In this document: positions 7,857 through 20,700 of the stretch, one piece after another
Numbering within the stretch: the first letter of the stretch is position 1
How the letters are laid out: every line of letters begins with the position of its first letter
Assembly (NCBI GenBank): GCA_016714535.1
Contig: JADKDR010000009.1
Span: 124,001-188,000 of the forward strand
From: Bacteroidota bacterium
Lineage (GTDB): Bacteria > Bacteroidota > Bacteroidia > AKYH767-A > OLB10
Direction: 5' to 3'
DNA length: 64,000 bases
Notes under the pieces: generated by a model
The model's input: the letters and a program-made list of their open reading frames with translations, nothing else
What the model was told of the DNA's origin: nothing
The model's database searches: none
Program-made: the position numbers and the translations under genes

Positions 7857-10342
7857 CTAACGATCATACTGATCGTTTTTCTTTTCTAGCTTAAGGTCAC
7901 GCAGCATGCTTGACTTAACATTGATAGAAAAAAAATAGCTTTGTTGAAAACCACTGGGCACCCAGTTAAATCGCATCTCCCAACAATGCAGGTCTTTTGC
8001 AAATCCAACCGAGGTATAGGTTAACCCTCTATTAATAAAATCATAGCCACTGCTTAAGTTTATTCGCCAAGTTGGAGTAAGACCTATATCGCTAGAGAAA
8101 TTCAGCGTTTGTGTCAATTCTTTCTTTTTGCCACAACCACAATATCTAAGTTATAGTTAGTTGTAACACTCCAAATAATAGGTACTATGCCAACCGGTTT
8201 GTTTTTCTCCTGAGCTTTACGCTTCTCTTCGCTCTTAAATGATTGATTATTCAATGTAAAAGATAAGCCCATGCTGCTATTGGTAAAACGCAGCCATTGT
8301 TTGGTTACCTGACTGTGAAAGTATTTAATACGCCTGCCCAGAGAATCGGCACCGTAAAAATCATAATTTGCATTGGCATATAAATTAACCATTTGTTTAA
8401 TGGTGGTGCGCGCAGTTATAGACAAGGGTGACCATTGCATGCTATCAAGTGCCATGTTATAGCCGGTATTAATTCCAAGGTTTTCAAGTATGCGAAACTT
8501 TTTATACTCCATGCCACTGCTATCGGTATAATAACGTGTTTTCATTTCAAAATTGTTATCAAGGCCCATACTTACAAAGCCATATTTACCTGCTTGCGGA
8601 CTTCCATATGGACCGTTTTGATACTTGCTATATAACTGCGTATTTCCTATAGAATCTATTTGCACATATCTGTAAATACCATATTTATATTCTCCAAAGT
8701 CAGGGCGAAATGTGTATGCTACTGATGGTGTCATAATATGACGAATACCGGCAAACCAACCTTTTCTATGCATCAGCGTTCCATATATACGAGTGCTAAG
8801 GGCAGCACCTGCCTGATAACTGTGTGCTATGTTGAACCCTGCAATAGCTTTTTCATCAACCACTGCCGAATCTTTATTCCATGATTTTTCAAGCGATTTA
8901 AAATACCAATATTGAGTATAGTTAAACGAAGGATTCAGATTAAAATATTTCAAGAACTTAATGGTAGTAACAATAGGAATGCTGTGTTGCACTCCATTGC
9001 GCATCTGTTGCAATGTTTCCTTTTTAAACAAAAGCGAATCATAGGTATCGATTGAATTAATAGCGGCCGAAGTATAACTAAAATTTATTTTTTCATACCA
9101 ACGCTCTCTGTCAATGGCATCATTACGTTTAAATGGATACGTAGCTCCTAAGGTAAGTGCAATTGTTGGCAGTGCAATATCAACCTTTTTTGTAATTGTA
9201 TTTTGAGAGTGGTTGGCACCCAAAGCCAAACTGAGTGGCCTGCGTGAGCTAAATACCGAATAGTTGATAGATGAATTAAAGGTATTCTGCAAGAAGTTGG
9301 TAGGCGTAGAAATATTTACCTGATAAAAATTGCTACTGCCCGCCCGCACCGATGCACTGAAAGATGAGTTTGGTCTTGCCTTTCCATCCTGTCTATGCGT
9401 CCAGTTAACAAAGAAACTTTTGTTAAGCGAATAATCGGGCAACTCAGGCTCACTTACTCTTATGCGGCTGTAGCTAAAATCAAAGTTACCGCTGTATTTG
9501 TATTTAAGTGCATAATTGGTAGCAATGCTGCCGGCCCAACTGCCAAGCGTGTATATGTCCCCTGTTATGGCAAGATCAATGTAATCGCTTAATCCAAAAT
9601 AAAAGCCACCTTCTTTAAAGAAAAATCCCAGTTCGTTCGATTCTCCGTATTTAGGAAAATCAAACCTGAACTTCTGCCCTTTTATTTGGAAAAAATCCGA
9701 AGGGAATTGCAAGCGGAGTGGGAATGCCTTCGATATACAAATTAGCAGGCCCTGTAACTACCTGCTTATTCTTTATCACTTTCAACTTATCTGATTTAAT
9801 GTAAAAATGAGGCTCCTCGGCATCGCAGGTTGTATACCTACCCGACTTTATAAAGTAATCATCGCCCGCTGTTTTTATTACTGTATCGCCAAGTATATAC
9901 CCTTCGCCCTGCCTGGTCACAATACCCGAAATCTCGCCCTTCTTAGATTCGAAGTTATATAAAATAGTAGCTGCTTTAACTTCATCTGTATTCTGTTTAA
10001 ACACGGGTACTCCAACTATTTTACCACTGCTATCAGGCAATCCTTGGCATAGATGGTGCTTGTTTTCCAATTTATCTCTATCCAATCTGCATTAAGTGTA
10101 ATGTCTTCGTAATCGATTTGCGCTTTACGATACAAGTATACCTTGTTATTTGCAATATCAAAGTCGATGGTATCGAATGAGGTATACTTTATTTTGGATT
10201 GCAAGTCACTCGACATATTTACTTGCATGCTATCTCCTTTGCTCACTGTATCTGCCTTAGCCGTTGCAGTGTCTTGTTGCGCATAGATTGTTCCCACAAA
10301 AAAAACATGGAATAATATTAACAAACATACCTTTAAAAACAT
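7857..10342 (-). CDS. lptD: LPS-assembly outer-membrane protein LptD, with four single-base frame breaks
   Basis: LptD inserts lipopolysaccharide into the outer leaflet. The N-terminus has a signal peptide (MFLKVCLLILFHVFFVGTIYAQ, start 10342), then an OstA-like beta-jellyroll (ALNADWIEINWKTSTIYAK-type strands, GRYTTCDAEEPHFYIKSDKL, VVTGPANLYIEGIPTPLAIP) and a large barrel with SNELGFFFKEGGFYFGLSDY, the Bacteroidota LptD signature. The reading is split into four frames. Adding one base restores it at each of these runs: CC 10042-10043 (YAKGLPDSSGK), TT 9672-9673 and AAAA 9656-9659 (ESSGLIFPKYGES), and TTTTT 8125-8129 (KKKELTQTLNF). The corrected gene is an exact multiple of three and encodes about 829 residues. 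The amidase gene is divergent on the other side. The errors are all homopolymer losses, so sequencing error is the likely cause. Confidence 0.85.
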
Positions 10343-10457
10343 ATTGCTTTGTACTTGCCAAGTATGGAAAATGTAATAAAGATTCATCATATTTGCGATT
10401 CTCCGCTGAGCAATCGAATTGAAATTTTTGTCAAATTAAATTTAAATTATCCAAAAC

Positions 10458-12134
10458 GTGAAAAAGACCTTAGTTATTATCTTAATGTTGGTGTCGCCCA
10501 TGCTGTTATCTATGCAGCAAGTTGGACGGATAGGATATAAAATTAAAACGGTAGTTATTGATGCCGGGCACGGTGGACATGATCATGGGTGCAAAGGCGC
10601 TAGCAGTAAAGAAAAAGATGTGGCCCTTAAAATTGCTTTAAAGTTGGGCAAACTCATTGAAGATAATATTGATGATGTAAAAGTAATTTACACCCGCAAG
10701 ACGGATGTATTTGTCGAATTGCATGAGCGTGCAGAAATTGCCAACCGTAATAAGGCCGATTTATTTATCTGTATACATTGTAATGGTGGCAGCAAAGTTG
10801 CCTATGGCACCGAAACCTTTGTGATGGGATTGCACAAGAGCGAAGATAACCTGGCAGTATCTAAACGTGAAAACGAATCGGTACTTTTAGAAAAAGATTA
10901 CAAAACCAAATACGATGGCTTTGACCCTAATTCGCCTGAAAGCAATATTATTTTCAACCTGTATCAAAACACGTATCGCGACAAGAGCCTCATTTTTGCG
11001 AGCAAGGTACAGTATCAATTTACCGAAAAGGCCGGGCGTTTTGACCGGGGAGTAAAAGAAGCAGGCTTTGTTGTTCTATGGCGCACAGCTATGCCCAGCG
11101 TGCTTGTAGAAACCGGATTCCTTACCAACCCCCGCGAAGAAAAATTTATGATTAACGATAAGAATCAGCTCACGCTTGCTACCTGCTTATTCAATGCCTT
11201 TAAAGAATATAAAATTGACATGGAAGAAGGTGATGCTGCGGCAGGTAATAAGGTAACCGTTACAACTTATGAAAACAAAACACAAGACGAGCGCAACGAA
11301 GAAAAAAATGTGCAACCTAGTACCATAATTGCAAAAAAATCGGAAGAAACACCAACGAAGGTTATTGAAAAAAAAGCAATTGAAGATCAAAAAAAACTAA
11401 CCGAAGAAAAAGTAGCTGCTGAAAAGAAAAAGGAAGAGGAAGCGCGCGTGAAATTGGCAAAAGAAAAAGCTGATAGTACCAAGGCGCATGATGCAATGAT
11501 ATCATGGAAGGCCAGGCAAAAAGCCACGCAGGACAGTCTCGACAAGCATAACATGCAAGTAAGTATTAACAGAAAAACTAAAGAAGATAGCCTTAAGTTG
11601 CATGAAGCCAAACAGTTAGCCGAACAAAAGAAAATTGAAGATACCAAAATCGAAAAGCTAAAAAAAGATAAGGAAGAAGCCGACCGCAAAGCTAAAGCTC
11701 AGGCAGACTTAAAGGTTAAAGACGAGGCTGACCGAAAATTAAAAGCTGCTGAAAAAGCTGCATCGGACAAAGCAAAAGAAGATGCTAAAAAGGCTGATAA
11801 GAATAAACATACCATTACTGCACCTATGAAGCCCCCTGTAGATTATATTGTAGAAGGCGTAGTAATGGATATGAACTTGTTCTACACCATTCAAATAGGT
11901 GCCAAAACAGAACCTACGGCAGAAGAGCTTGCACGTTTTAATTCAGTTCCTGACATGCGTATTATACTTGCCGACAATAATATGAAACGTTATACCCTTG
12001 GTCACTTTATTAAATTAAAAGATGCTCAAGACATGCTTAAGCAAATACATGACCTCGGTTTTGAAGACGCGTTTATAACTCCTTACGCCAAAGGACAGCG
12101 CATTACTTTAAAAGAGGCTGGTTTGCTTAAATAA
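10458..12134 (+). CDS. N-acetylmuramoyl-L-alanine amidase with C-terminal SPOR-like domain
   Basis: This zinc amidase of the Amidase_3 (AmiC) family cleaves the bond between MurNAc and L-Ala in peptidoglycan. A signal peptide (about 1-20) is followed by the catalytic domain (about 30-255). The expected zinc and catalytic residues are His38 (DAGHGGHD), Glu52 (SKEKD), His107 (ICIHCNGG) and Glu218 (VLVETGFLTNP). Residues 270-460 are a low-complexity Lys/Glu/Ala helical linker. The C-terminal ~80 residues (FYTIQIGAKTEP, MRIILADNNMKRYTLGHF) look like a SPOR domain, which binds denuded glycan at division sites. The GTG at 10458 is chosen as start because it begins the signal peptide. The gene is divergent from lptD. 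Confidence 0.9.
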   Translation: MKKTLVIILMLVSPMLLSMQQVGRIGYKIKTVVIDAGHGGHDHGCKGASSKEKDVALKIALKLGKLIEDNIDDVKVIYTRKTDVFVELHERAEIANRNKADLFICIHCNGGSKVAYGTETFVMGLHKSEDNLAVSKRENESVLLEKDYKTKYDGFDPNSPESNIIFNLYQNTYRDKSLIFASKVQYQFTEKAGRFDRGVKEAGFVVLWRTAMPSVLVETGFLTNPREEKFMINDKNQLTLATCLFNAFKEYKIDMEEGDAAAGNKVTVTTYENKTQDERNEEKNVQPSTIIAKKSEETPTKVIEKKAIEDQKKLTEEKVAAEKKKEEEARVKLAKEKADSTKAHDAMISWKARQKATQDSLDKHNMQVSINRKTKEDSLKLHEAKQLAEQKKIEDTKIEKLKKDKEEADRKAKAQADLKVKDEADRKLKAAEKAASDKAKEDAKKADKNKHTITAPMKPPVDYIVEGVVMDMNLFYTIQIGAKTEPTAEELARFNSVPDMRIILADNNMKRYTLGHFIKLKDAQDMLKQIHDLGFEDAFITPYAKGQRITLKEAGLLK

Positions 12135-12259
12135 CTAATTTAACCGACAATTGCGCATTACGTAAATGTGCAAAGCCAATTGGGCATCATAGTCAAAATC
12201 AATATTTAAATTGTTGCTTCAAAAAAAAATCATTTAACTTGCATCATTAACCTTGGTAA

Positions 12260-12973
12260 GTGAATAATGTATCCATACATACTACTCAGCATGTGCCCTT
12301 AAGCTATGATGCAGCAAATTTAGGTTCTCGCATTGGTGCCTTTGTTCTTGACCTGTTGTTCTATGTTGCCTGGTTAATTCTTTATAATATTATTGAAGGA
12401 CTTTTTGATAGCGACCTTAGCACTGCTTCGCAATTTGCATTGTGGCTGCCAGCCATGGTATACAGCCTTGTGTGCGAGGTACTCTTCGATGGACAAACAT
12501 TAGGCAAAATGGTTGCGCGTATCAGAGTAATAAGCAAAGATGGTGTACCGGCAACCTTTGCAAATTTTTTTATGCGATGGATGTTCCGCATTATTGATAT
12601 TTTTATGTCGGGAGGTTCAGTAGCGGTAGTAACGATACTGATGAATGGCAAAGGCCAACGGTTGGGCGATATTGCTGCAGGCACTGCCGTTATTAGTTTA
12701 AACAAGAAATATAATATTAATACTAACATAGCTGCCGAAATTGATTCCGACTATGATATTACGTATAAGGAAGTAGCAAATTTAACAGACTATGATATCT
12801 TGCTAATAAAAAAGATATTTAATTATGCATTTAAAAGAAGAAACTTCATACTGCTGGAGCAATTAAGCGAACAAGTAAGTTTGGTTTTAAATGTAAAAGT
12901 TGAAAACGACCGCGAAGAGTTTCTTCGTACGGTGGTTAAAGATTACCAGTTTATGATGAGTGTCTCAAACTAA
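12260..12973 (+). CDS. RDD-family membrane protein
   Basis: This 237-residue protein carries an RDD domain (about 15-155). Its first helix is GSRIGAFVLDLLFYVAWLIL with the family Arg and Asp, a second helix lies near 55-75, and the conserved segment GQTLGKMVARIRVISKDGVPA leads to a third helix. The domain ends with GQRLGDIAAGTAVI, a standard RDD ending. The C-terminal 80 residues are soluble and charged. RDD proteins are inner-membrane proteins of poorly known function; some are linked to ion exchange. The GTG start at 12260 fits because the next ATG would remove the conserved N-terminus. pyrE follows after eight bases, so they are probably co-transcribed. Confidence 0.85.
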   Translation: MNNVSIHTTQHVPLSYDAANLGSRIGAFVLDLLFYVAWLILYNIIEGLFDSDLSTASQFALWLPAMVYSLVCEVLFDGQTLGKMVARIRVISKDGVPATFANFFMRWMFRIIDIFMSGGSVAVVTILMNGKGQRLGDIAAGTAVISLNKKYNINTNIAAEIDSDYDITYKEVANLTDYDILLIKKIFNYAFKRRNFILLEQLSEQVSLVLNVKVENDREEFLRTVVKDYQFMMSVSN

Positions 12974-12981
12974 TAAAACTT

Positions 12982-13629
12982 ATGACAGAAAAAGATACCG
13001 CTCACACAATAGCTGAACAGTTATTGCAAATTAAAGCCATTAAGCTACAGCCCGAAGATCCTTTTACGTGGGCATCCGGATGGAAATCGCCCATCTATTG
13101 TGATAATAGATTATCCTTAGGGTATCCACGAATTCGCACACATGTAAGGCAATCATTTGCAAAACTCATAGAAAGTAAATTTGGCAAACCTGACCTAATT
13201 GCCGGAGTAGCTACAGCAGCCATAGCACCGGGTGTGCTTGTTGCCGAAGCATTGGGCTTACCTTTCTGTTATGTGAGAAGTGCCAGTAAAGATCATGGCC
13301 TTAAAAATCTGATTGAAGGAGGCTATGAAAAAAATCAGTCGTGCGTGGTAGTTGAAGATTTGGTAAGCACAGGTAAAAGCAGCATAGCAGCAATAGAAGA
13401 GTTACGAAAAGCAGGTGTGGTTGTTAAAGGCCTGGTATCTATTTTTACGTATGGGTTTGAAGAAGCCAACGAAGCATTTAAAAATGCAAATTGTCAGTTT
13501 TACTCGCTTAGCAATTACGATGTTCTTATAGAAGAAGCCATAGCTAAAAAATATATCAAACCTAATCAGTTAACCATCTTACAGCAATGGCGCATTAATC
13601 CTCAGGAATGGGGTAGAAATCCTGTTTAA
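12982..13629 (+). CDS. pyrE: Orotate phosphoribosyltransferase
   Basis: This 215-residue enzyme transfers the phosphoribosyl group from PRPP to orotate, giving OMP in pyrimidine synthesis. The conserved N-terminal segment FTWASGWKSPIYCDNR (28-43) binds orotate. The flexible loop with Lys103/Asp104/His105 (ASKDHG) and the PRPP-binding motif CVVVEDLVSTGKSS (121-134) are both intact. Length is normal. It lies in a tight row with the RDD gene before it and the SRPBCC gene six bases after it, so the three are likely one transcript. Confidence 0.95.
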   Translation: MTEKDTAHTIAEQLLQIKAIKLQPEDPFTWASGWKSPIYCDNRLSLGYPRIRTHVRQSFAKLIESKFGKPDLIAGVATAAIAPGVLVAEALGLPFCYVRSASKDHGLKNLIEGGYEKNQSCVVVEDLVSTGKSSIAAIEELRKAGVVVKGLVSIFTYGFEEANEAFKNANCQFYSLSNYDVLIEEAIAKKYIKPNQLTILQQWRINPQEWGRNPV

Positions 13630-13634
13630 TAATT

Positions 13635-14048
13635 ATGACTAACATAACAAGTGATAGCGTGCTCATTGATGCCCCTGCAGCTCGGGTTTATGAGTTTTTA
13701 TGTAATTTTAATAATTACCAGATGATAATGCCCGATCAGGTAGAAGATTGGCAATCGAACCATAATGAAGGTAGTTTCAGTATAAAAAACATGGCTAGTA
13801 TAGGTTTGGTAATTACTGAACGTATGCCGTTCAATTTAATTAAGCTAGTTAAAACCAAAGCACCTTTTTACCTTGATCTTGATTGCAAAATTTCGGAAAT
13901 GAGCGAAGGTATACAGTGTCAGTTACAACTTGTAATGCAAGCCGACCTGAACATGATGATGAAAATACTGGCAACGCAACCCCTTACTAATTTAGTAAAC
14001 ACATTAGCTTACAATTGCAAAAAGGTTATTGAAAACGGCACTGAATAA
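13635..14048 (+). CDS. SRPBCC-fold (START-like) protein
   Basis: This 137-residue cytosolic protein has the features of a small START/SRPBCC domain. It opens with the strand SDSVLIDAPAARVYEFLCNFNNYQMIMP, in which a short helix after IDAPAARVYEFL is typical, continues with antiparallel strands, and ends with a long helix (PLTNLVNTLAYNCKKVIEN). The fold makes a hydrophobic cavity. The ligand is unknown. It sits six bases after pyrE and is likely co-expressed with it. I regard the fold as likely and the function as unknown. Confidence 0.7.
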   Translation: MTNITSDSVLIDAPAARVYEFLCNFNNYQMIMPDQVEDWQSNHNEGSFSIKNMASIGLVITERMPFNLIKLVKTKAPFYLDLDCKISEMSEGIQCQLQLVMQADLNMMMKILATQPLTNLVNTLAYNCKKVIENGTE

Positions 14049-14657
14049 TAGCAGTGCTACTATCACTCGACTACAAGACGATTTGATTATACCTTGCTCG
14101 TCCTCATTTGCAAGACGGATGTTCTACTTTTTATTCCACATGCTGCTTGTGGTTTGGTGTTTTCACCAACCACATATTCGTATCGGATAATTTCAAAAAT
14201 TGCATTTGAAATATTGATTTTTCACTTTCAATTTGATTTTTCAAAACATTATTGCTCGGCCAATGCACCCGTAAATCCCCGCTACGGTAACTTGCGTTTT
14301 GTATGATGGGTTTTTCTTGTAGTTTCATTTTTTGGTTTAAAAGGTAAATAATTTTTTCGTCATCCACCTACCAACCCACGTTGCGTGTATTTTTCAAAGT
14401 GCATTAGTGAGCATTAAAACTAACTAAAAAGTACAAACTAACAAATCATGTTTTAGCAGTGCTAAAACATGTTCACCTCTAACTATGCTCAAACAGCAAT
14501 TTGATGTAAGTTGCCAAGGCGATTTTTATCTGGTGAATATTATTTTATCGGTGTGAAACTATAATATTCTATAGCTTACAAAAACTTATGAAGACATTAC
14601 ATCTGTACTTCTATTAGTACCTACTCTAATTGTCATTTCAAACAATTAATCTAACCC
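14049..14657. other. Gene-free region between convergent units
   Basis: No convincing coding frame is present on either strand; the short open frames here have no start context or recognisable protein. Apart from the palindrome at 14447-14471 I see nothing else. Confidence 0.4.
14447..14471. repeat. Perfect 12-bp palindrome
   Basis: CATGTTTTAGCA (14447-14458) is followed by one base and its exact reverse complement (14460-14471). It is not next to a T-run, so it is not an obvious terminator. It lies between the end of the pyrE unit and the terminator of the giant repeat gene. It could be a protein-binding site or part of a dispersed palindromic element. Confidence 0.5.
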
Positions 14658-14685
14658 AAAAAAAAGCCTGCATTTCTGCAGGCTT
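14658..14685 (-). terminator. Rho-independent terminator of the giant repeat gene
   Basis: AAGCCTGCA (14664-14672), a four-base loop and TGCAGGCTT (14677-14685) form a perfect nine-base-pair stem. On the minus strand it is followed by a T-run (complement of the As at 14658-14665). It lies 25 bases beyond the stop codon at 14710. Confidence 0.85.
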
Positions 14686-14709
14686 CGATAATATCAATTA
14701 AAGTTAGTC

Positions 14710-17700
14710 TTAGTTAATTACCAACTTCTTAGTTACAATACCATTTTTGCTTAAAACACGAATATAATAAATACCCTTAGGCTGATTGCTTAGGTCATAA
14801 ACGTATTTGTTGCCATCAGACTCATTGGTTGTATGCAGCATGGCTCCTTTATTATCATATATAGCTATGGTTATATCAGTTGCATTGCCCGTTACATCGA
14901 TGGTAAAAATCCCATCGGTAGGATTTGGGTACACATTCACTATATCTAGTTCCAAAATTTCGTTTACACCAACAAAGCACATAGTGCAAAAGTTGAAGCA
15001 TATTTCCTGCAAGGTAATGTCAAACTCAGGTACTACAAGTTCTCGGTTGAAACCACCAAATCCATCTGGTACTCCACATTGACCGGGTACATTTTCAACA
15101 GCTCCAAAATTATTATCGCGCAGGTATTTGTACTGTATGGTTTGTGTGCTGTCCAGGCGTAACGTTACTGTGTAAATTGAATCGCTGTTTACATCAAACA
15201 TTGGTGTGGCTGTTGGATCCCAATTATTAAATGTTCCTGCAATAAATACATTTACTATTTGGTTGCCCATAATTACCGCTCCATGCATATCTACCTGGAA
15301 GGTAACATTTACCGAGTCATCGGTGCAAGCACCGCACTGACTATAACAAACACAGTCAAGCGAATCGGAGATGGTTACAATTATTTCGCGATTATAACCA
15401 CCAAGTCCATTTGGAACACCACAAAGTTGAGGTACTATTTCTTCACCCACAAAAGTTGAATCAATTAAAAACTTGTACTGATGGAAAACACCGGTATCAA
15501 GCACTACCTGACAAACCCACTTGGTGCCAAGAGGATTCCACATTTCGGTTGCAGTAGTATCCCATGCATTAAAACTACCAACTAAGTGAGGACTAACAGG
15601 CGTTTCATTTTTTAAATCTACCTGGAAGGTAATTACCGCTTTGTTGGTTGCCCCACAAGCACCACATTCGTTAAAACACACAATAGGTAAAATAGTAAAA
15701 TTGTTGGGAACTACTAACTCACGATTATAAACTCCATTCACATCCTGAACACCGCAAGCCATAGGCACTGTTTCGCTTCCTGCCAACGAATTTTTGCTCA
15801 AAAATTTATATTGGAATATCTTACTTGAATCAAGCACTAAGGTGATACCGTAAATGTTGTTTCCTAAAGCAGTCATTGGTATGGGTGTCCAACTATTGAA
15901 ACTTCCTGCTAAGTGCGGACCACCTTTTCCAATAGCAGTTTGGCTCATATCTACTCTGAAATTTACACTTACAAGTCCGATAGGAATACAACCGTTACAT
16001 TCTGAAAAACAAACTTTGGCAAGTATGGTATCCGTTTCAGGAACTTGCAAAAATCGATTGTACCCGCCTACTCCATCAGGCACGCCACAAGCTTGTGGAA
16101 CCGTCTCGTAGCCGCTAGTGTTGTTATCGTTCAGGAATTTGTATTCGATGCTAAGTGTAGTATCAAGCCATAATTCTATTTCGAAGCATCCGTTACCAAT
16201 ATCAGTTAAGGGATGAGATGATACATTCCAATTGTTGAATGTTCCCGCAATATGAGGGCCTCCCTGACCTAACGATGAATTACTCATATCTACCACAAAC
16301 TTCACTTTTACAGAATCTGTTTTAGGACAATACGTACATTCAGAAAAACAAACAGTATCTATTATTGCATCCATTTCCGGCACTTCAAACTCGCGGTTAA
16401 ATCCTCCAAAACCATCAGGCACTCCACATTGAGAAGGTACCGATTCAAACATGCTGTTGTTATCAGTTAAAAACTTATACTGAATAATTAAGGAGCTGTC
16501 AATCATTATTGTTGTTCCATATACATTGCCTGAAATTTGCGTTAGTTGTGTTTTTGTACTCCAGCCATTCCATGATCCTGCAATATGTGGCCCACCAATT
16601 CCAAACGTTTGACCTGTAACATCTACCAGGAACGTAACATTAACCGAATCAATACTTGAGCATGCAATACAACTTGAGAAACAAACAACATCTAGGGTTG
16701 TATCTGCTTCAGGCACGTTCAAGCCACGGTTTCCATTACTCAATGCACAAGCAAAAGGAACAGTTTCATAACCTGCAACATTATCACTCAGGAATTTATA
16801 TTCGATATTATCCATCGTGTCTAACCACAATGAAACGCCATAAATATTACCCACAATTAAGTTCAGCGGTGTTGCAGTGGTGCTCCAGTTGTTGAACGTT
16901 CCGGCAACATGCGGCCCGCCAATTCCAATGGTTGTATTGGTCATATCTACTTGCAAAGTAACTAATACCGAGTCGTGAGCAATGCAGGTATCACATTCGT
17001 TAAAGCATACTTTTTGAAAAACAGAATCAACTTCAGGAATGTCAAGAGAACGGTTTCCATTACTGTTAAGACATGGTCCGGCAAAATTTTCATAACTTGG
17101 TACGTTATCATCACTCAGGAATTTATACTCAATACTTGAAGTGGTATCCAGACGCAACGTTATGCCATACACATTTCCGTTTATTAATGTAAGCGGATTT
17201 GCGGTTGTACTCCAGCTATTGAATGTACCGGCAATATGAGGCCCGTTAGGTCCGGGAGGTGTATTAGTAAAATCAACCTGTAGGGTAATATTTACCGAAT
17301 CGGGAATTACACATTTTCCACACGTAGCAAAGCAAATGGTATCGAGCACTACGTCTGTTTCGGGAACCGCTAAAAAACGGTTTCCATTTATGTTTGAACA
17401 CTGCTGAGGAACAAGTTCGTATGAACCTGCATCATCATTCGAAAGGAATTTGTATTCGATATTCAACATAGTATCGAGCGGAAGAACTATGGAATACAAT
17501 GTACCTCCCACCAGGTTCATAGGTGTGGCTGTTGTGCTCCAGCCATTAAATGTGCCAGCCAGATGAACTCCGTTTGGACCGGGAGGTGTGTTTACCATAT
17601 CTACCAAAAAGGTAACATCTACGGTATCCGGATACGGACATGCTGCACAATTGCTAAAGCATACAATATCTAGTATTGTATCAGTTTCAGGAACTATTAA

Positions 17701-20700
17701 TGCGCGATTACCATTACCGTTGCTACACAATACAGGAACTATTTCGTAAGCTCCTGTACCAGTATCATTCAGGAATTTGTATTCCGCAATTTTAGTACTA
17801 TCAAGCAACAAGGTAGCACCATAAGTGGTACCGCCTATCAGTTTCAATGTATCAGTAAATGTATTCCAGTTGTTAAACGATCCTGCAATGCGAGGTCCAC
17901 CTTGACCAAGAATGGTTTGTGCCATATCAACTCTGAAGGTAACTTTTACTTTAGGTGTTGTAGTACAGGCTATGCAACTTGCAAAACAACGCGTGGCAAG
18001 CACACTGTCAACTTTAGGAACCTTTAGCGAGCGAACAAAACCATGGAATACGTTTGAAACACCGCAAAATGGCGGCACGGTTTCGCTCGTAATAATTGCA
18101 GATCCGGTTGAGAAACGATATTGTATGGTTTCCATGGTATCTAATCGTAACATAACACCCCAAACATTTCCGGCTATATACGTTAGTGGGAATTTGGTAG
18201 TATTAAAATTATTAGGATTGTAGCGAATTAAATGCGGGCCACCAACTCCCGGTTGTGTGTTTGATAAATCTACTTTGAAAACAACATCTACCGAGTCGGG
18301 GAATATACAAGGGCCGCATTCACTAAAGCATACCAATGGTAAAGCAACCGATGATTCGGGAACTTTTAAATTACGATTAAAGAAACCACCATTATTTACT
18401 CCGCATACCTGAGGCACAATTTCGTAAGCGGTAAGTAAGGTATCACTTAGAAATTTGTATTGATAGGTTTGTGTGCTATCAAGAAGCAAGGTCTTTTGCC
18501 ATACCCCATTACCCATAGAGTCTAATGGAGTGGCAGTAAGCGACCAGCCATTAAATGCACCGGCTAAATGCGGTTTGCCCGGACCAATTGTAACTTTGCT
18601 GTAATCGCATTTAAAGGTTACACTGACTGCTGGCGAACAATTGATACACTCATTAAGACAAACTGCTGCCAGTGTTGAATCATTTTCGGGAACAGCAATT
18701 TCGCGACTGAGGCCACCCACAGTATCAGGTACAGCGCATGCAGGATTTACTGTTTCACTTCCGGCAAAAGTGTTTCCAACAAAAAATCTATATTGATGAA
18801 CAGCGGTGGTATCAAGGCTAATTGTTTTTTTCCATATACCGTTTCCAAAGTTTACCATTTGCAGCGAAGTGGTATCCCAACTATTAAAAGTTCCGGCCAG
18901 GTACATAAAATTTGTGCCTATGTTAGTTTGCGATACATTAACCTGAAAAGTAACATTACTTAGAGGTGGTGGTGGGCACAAGATGCAATCGCTAAAACAT
19001 ACATCAGGCAATAAAAGCGCAGTGGTGGGAACAATAAGCTCTCGCACAAAGTTACCGTTACCATCAAGGACACCGCATTGTATAGGTACTATTTCCTGTC
19101 CTCCAAATCCAATATCGTTTAGGAAAAAATATTGAAGCGTATCGCCTTGAGGCAAGTTTAAGGTTAATGAAAAAAGTGTAGGTCCAATCTGATTCATTGG
19201 CACCGGGTTAAATCCATTTTTATTTGTAGCCAGATAAACTCCAGATTGAAACCCTGACTGGGCCACGTCTACCCTAAAAGTTACATCGGTAGAGTTGCTG
19301 TTTCCACAACTTGTACAACCTCCAAAGCAGACTATTGGCAGTATTACACTATTAGTGCCCATAGTGATTTGTCGGTTTCCATTCGCATTGTCGCAAGCTA
19401 TGGGAACTACCTCTGCGTCTACATCATAAATACTTCGCAAAAATCTATATTCGATAACCGTAGCGGTATCAACAAATACCGAGACATAATAAATTCCATT
19501 TCCACCATTTATCATGGCTACTTTGTTGGAGGCCATACCGGCATAGTTCCAAACAACATGAGGACCAAAGGGGCCAATTGTTGTTTGACTCATATCAACT
19601 TTAAAAGTAAGTTCCTTTTGTCCAATAGCATTGCATGGAGTGTCACATTCGCTGTAGCACACTACCGGCAGTATGGTATCCTTTTGGCCCACATCCACTC
19701 TGCGTACATAGCCACCGTTACCATCAGGCCAACCACAAGCGGCTGGTACTATTTCGCCACCAATGAGGCTGCCATCACGCAAGAAACGATAGAAGTGTGT
19801 ACTACCCTTTTCTAGCAAAAATATTTGAATATAAATATTGGGTAAGAAAGGATAGGTAATATCAGCAAGCGGATCCCAATTATTAAATGTTCCAATAATG
19901 TGCGCGTAGCTATTGCCAAGAGGTGTATTAGACATATCTACACGAAAACGAACCTTGACTTTGTTCGTATCTGAACATAGGCAATATGCAAAACAAACCG
20001 GCTGAAACACAGTTGATACATTTGGCAAATCGACCCAACGCGACTTCCATGGTTTACCATTACCTCCTACCGAACAAGAATTAGGTAATTCCTCATGAGC
20101 AGCATTTGTTGTGTCGCTAAAGAAATTATACTTTAAATATAATGAGGTATCAAGGTTCATGGTTACCTTGTAAATAACCTGACCATTTACAACAGGAAGT
20201 TCCTGCGTCATCCTATATTGAGTAAGATTCCAACCATTAAAATTACCTGCCAGCGTTGGACCTCCGGGACCTAGAGGCACACCTGTCATATTAACTTTAA
20301 AAGTGTACTCACGCAAAGGGGAAGGTTGGCAAGGGCCGCAAGAACTATAACAAACTACTGGAAGTGTTGTATCTATTTCGGGAACAATAATGCTCCTTAC
20401 CGTATCAAATAGTATAGTACCATCGTATACACCACATGCACCTGGAACTTGCTCTGCACCATATAAGTTGGCATCGCGAATAAATTTGTATCGCAACACC
20501 TTGGTAGTATCTACCAAATATTTGTGCTGATAGATTCCATTTCCTATTGGCGTTAATAAATGCGAAAATGTATTGTAGTTATCATCATCAATAATTACGT
20601 GAGGTAAGCCCGGCCCAATGGGCGTATTGCTTAAATCAACTTTAAAAGTGATAGTAACTTTATTCTTTAAAGCACAGGTATAGCAACTGCTAAAACAAAT

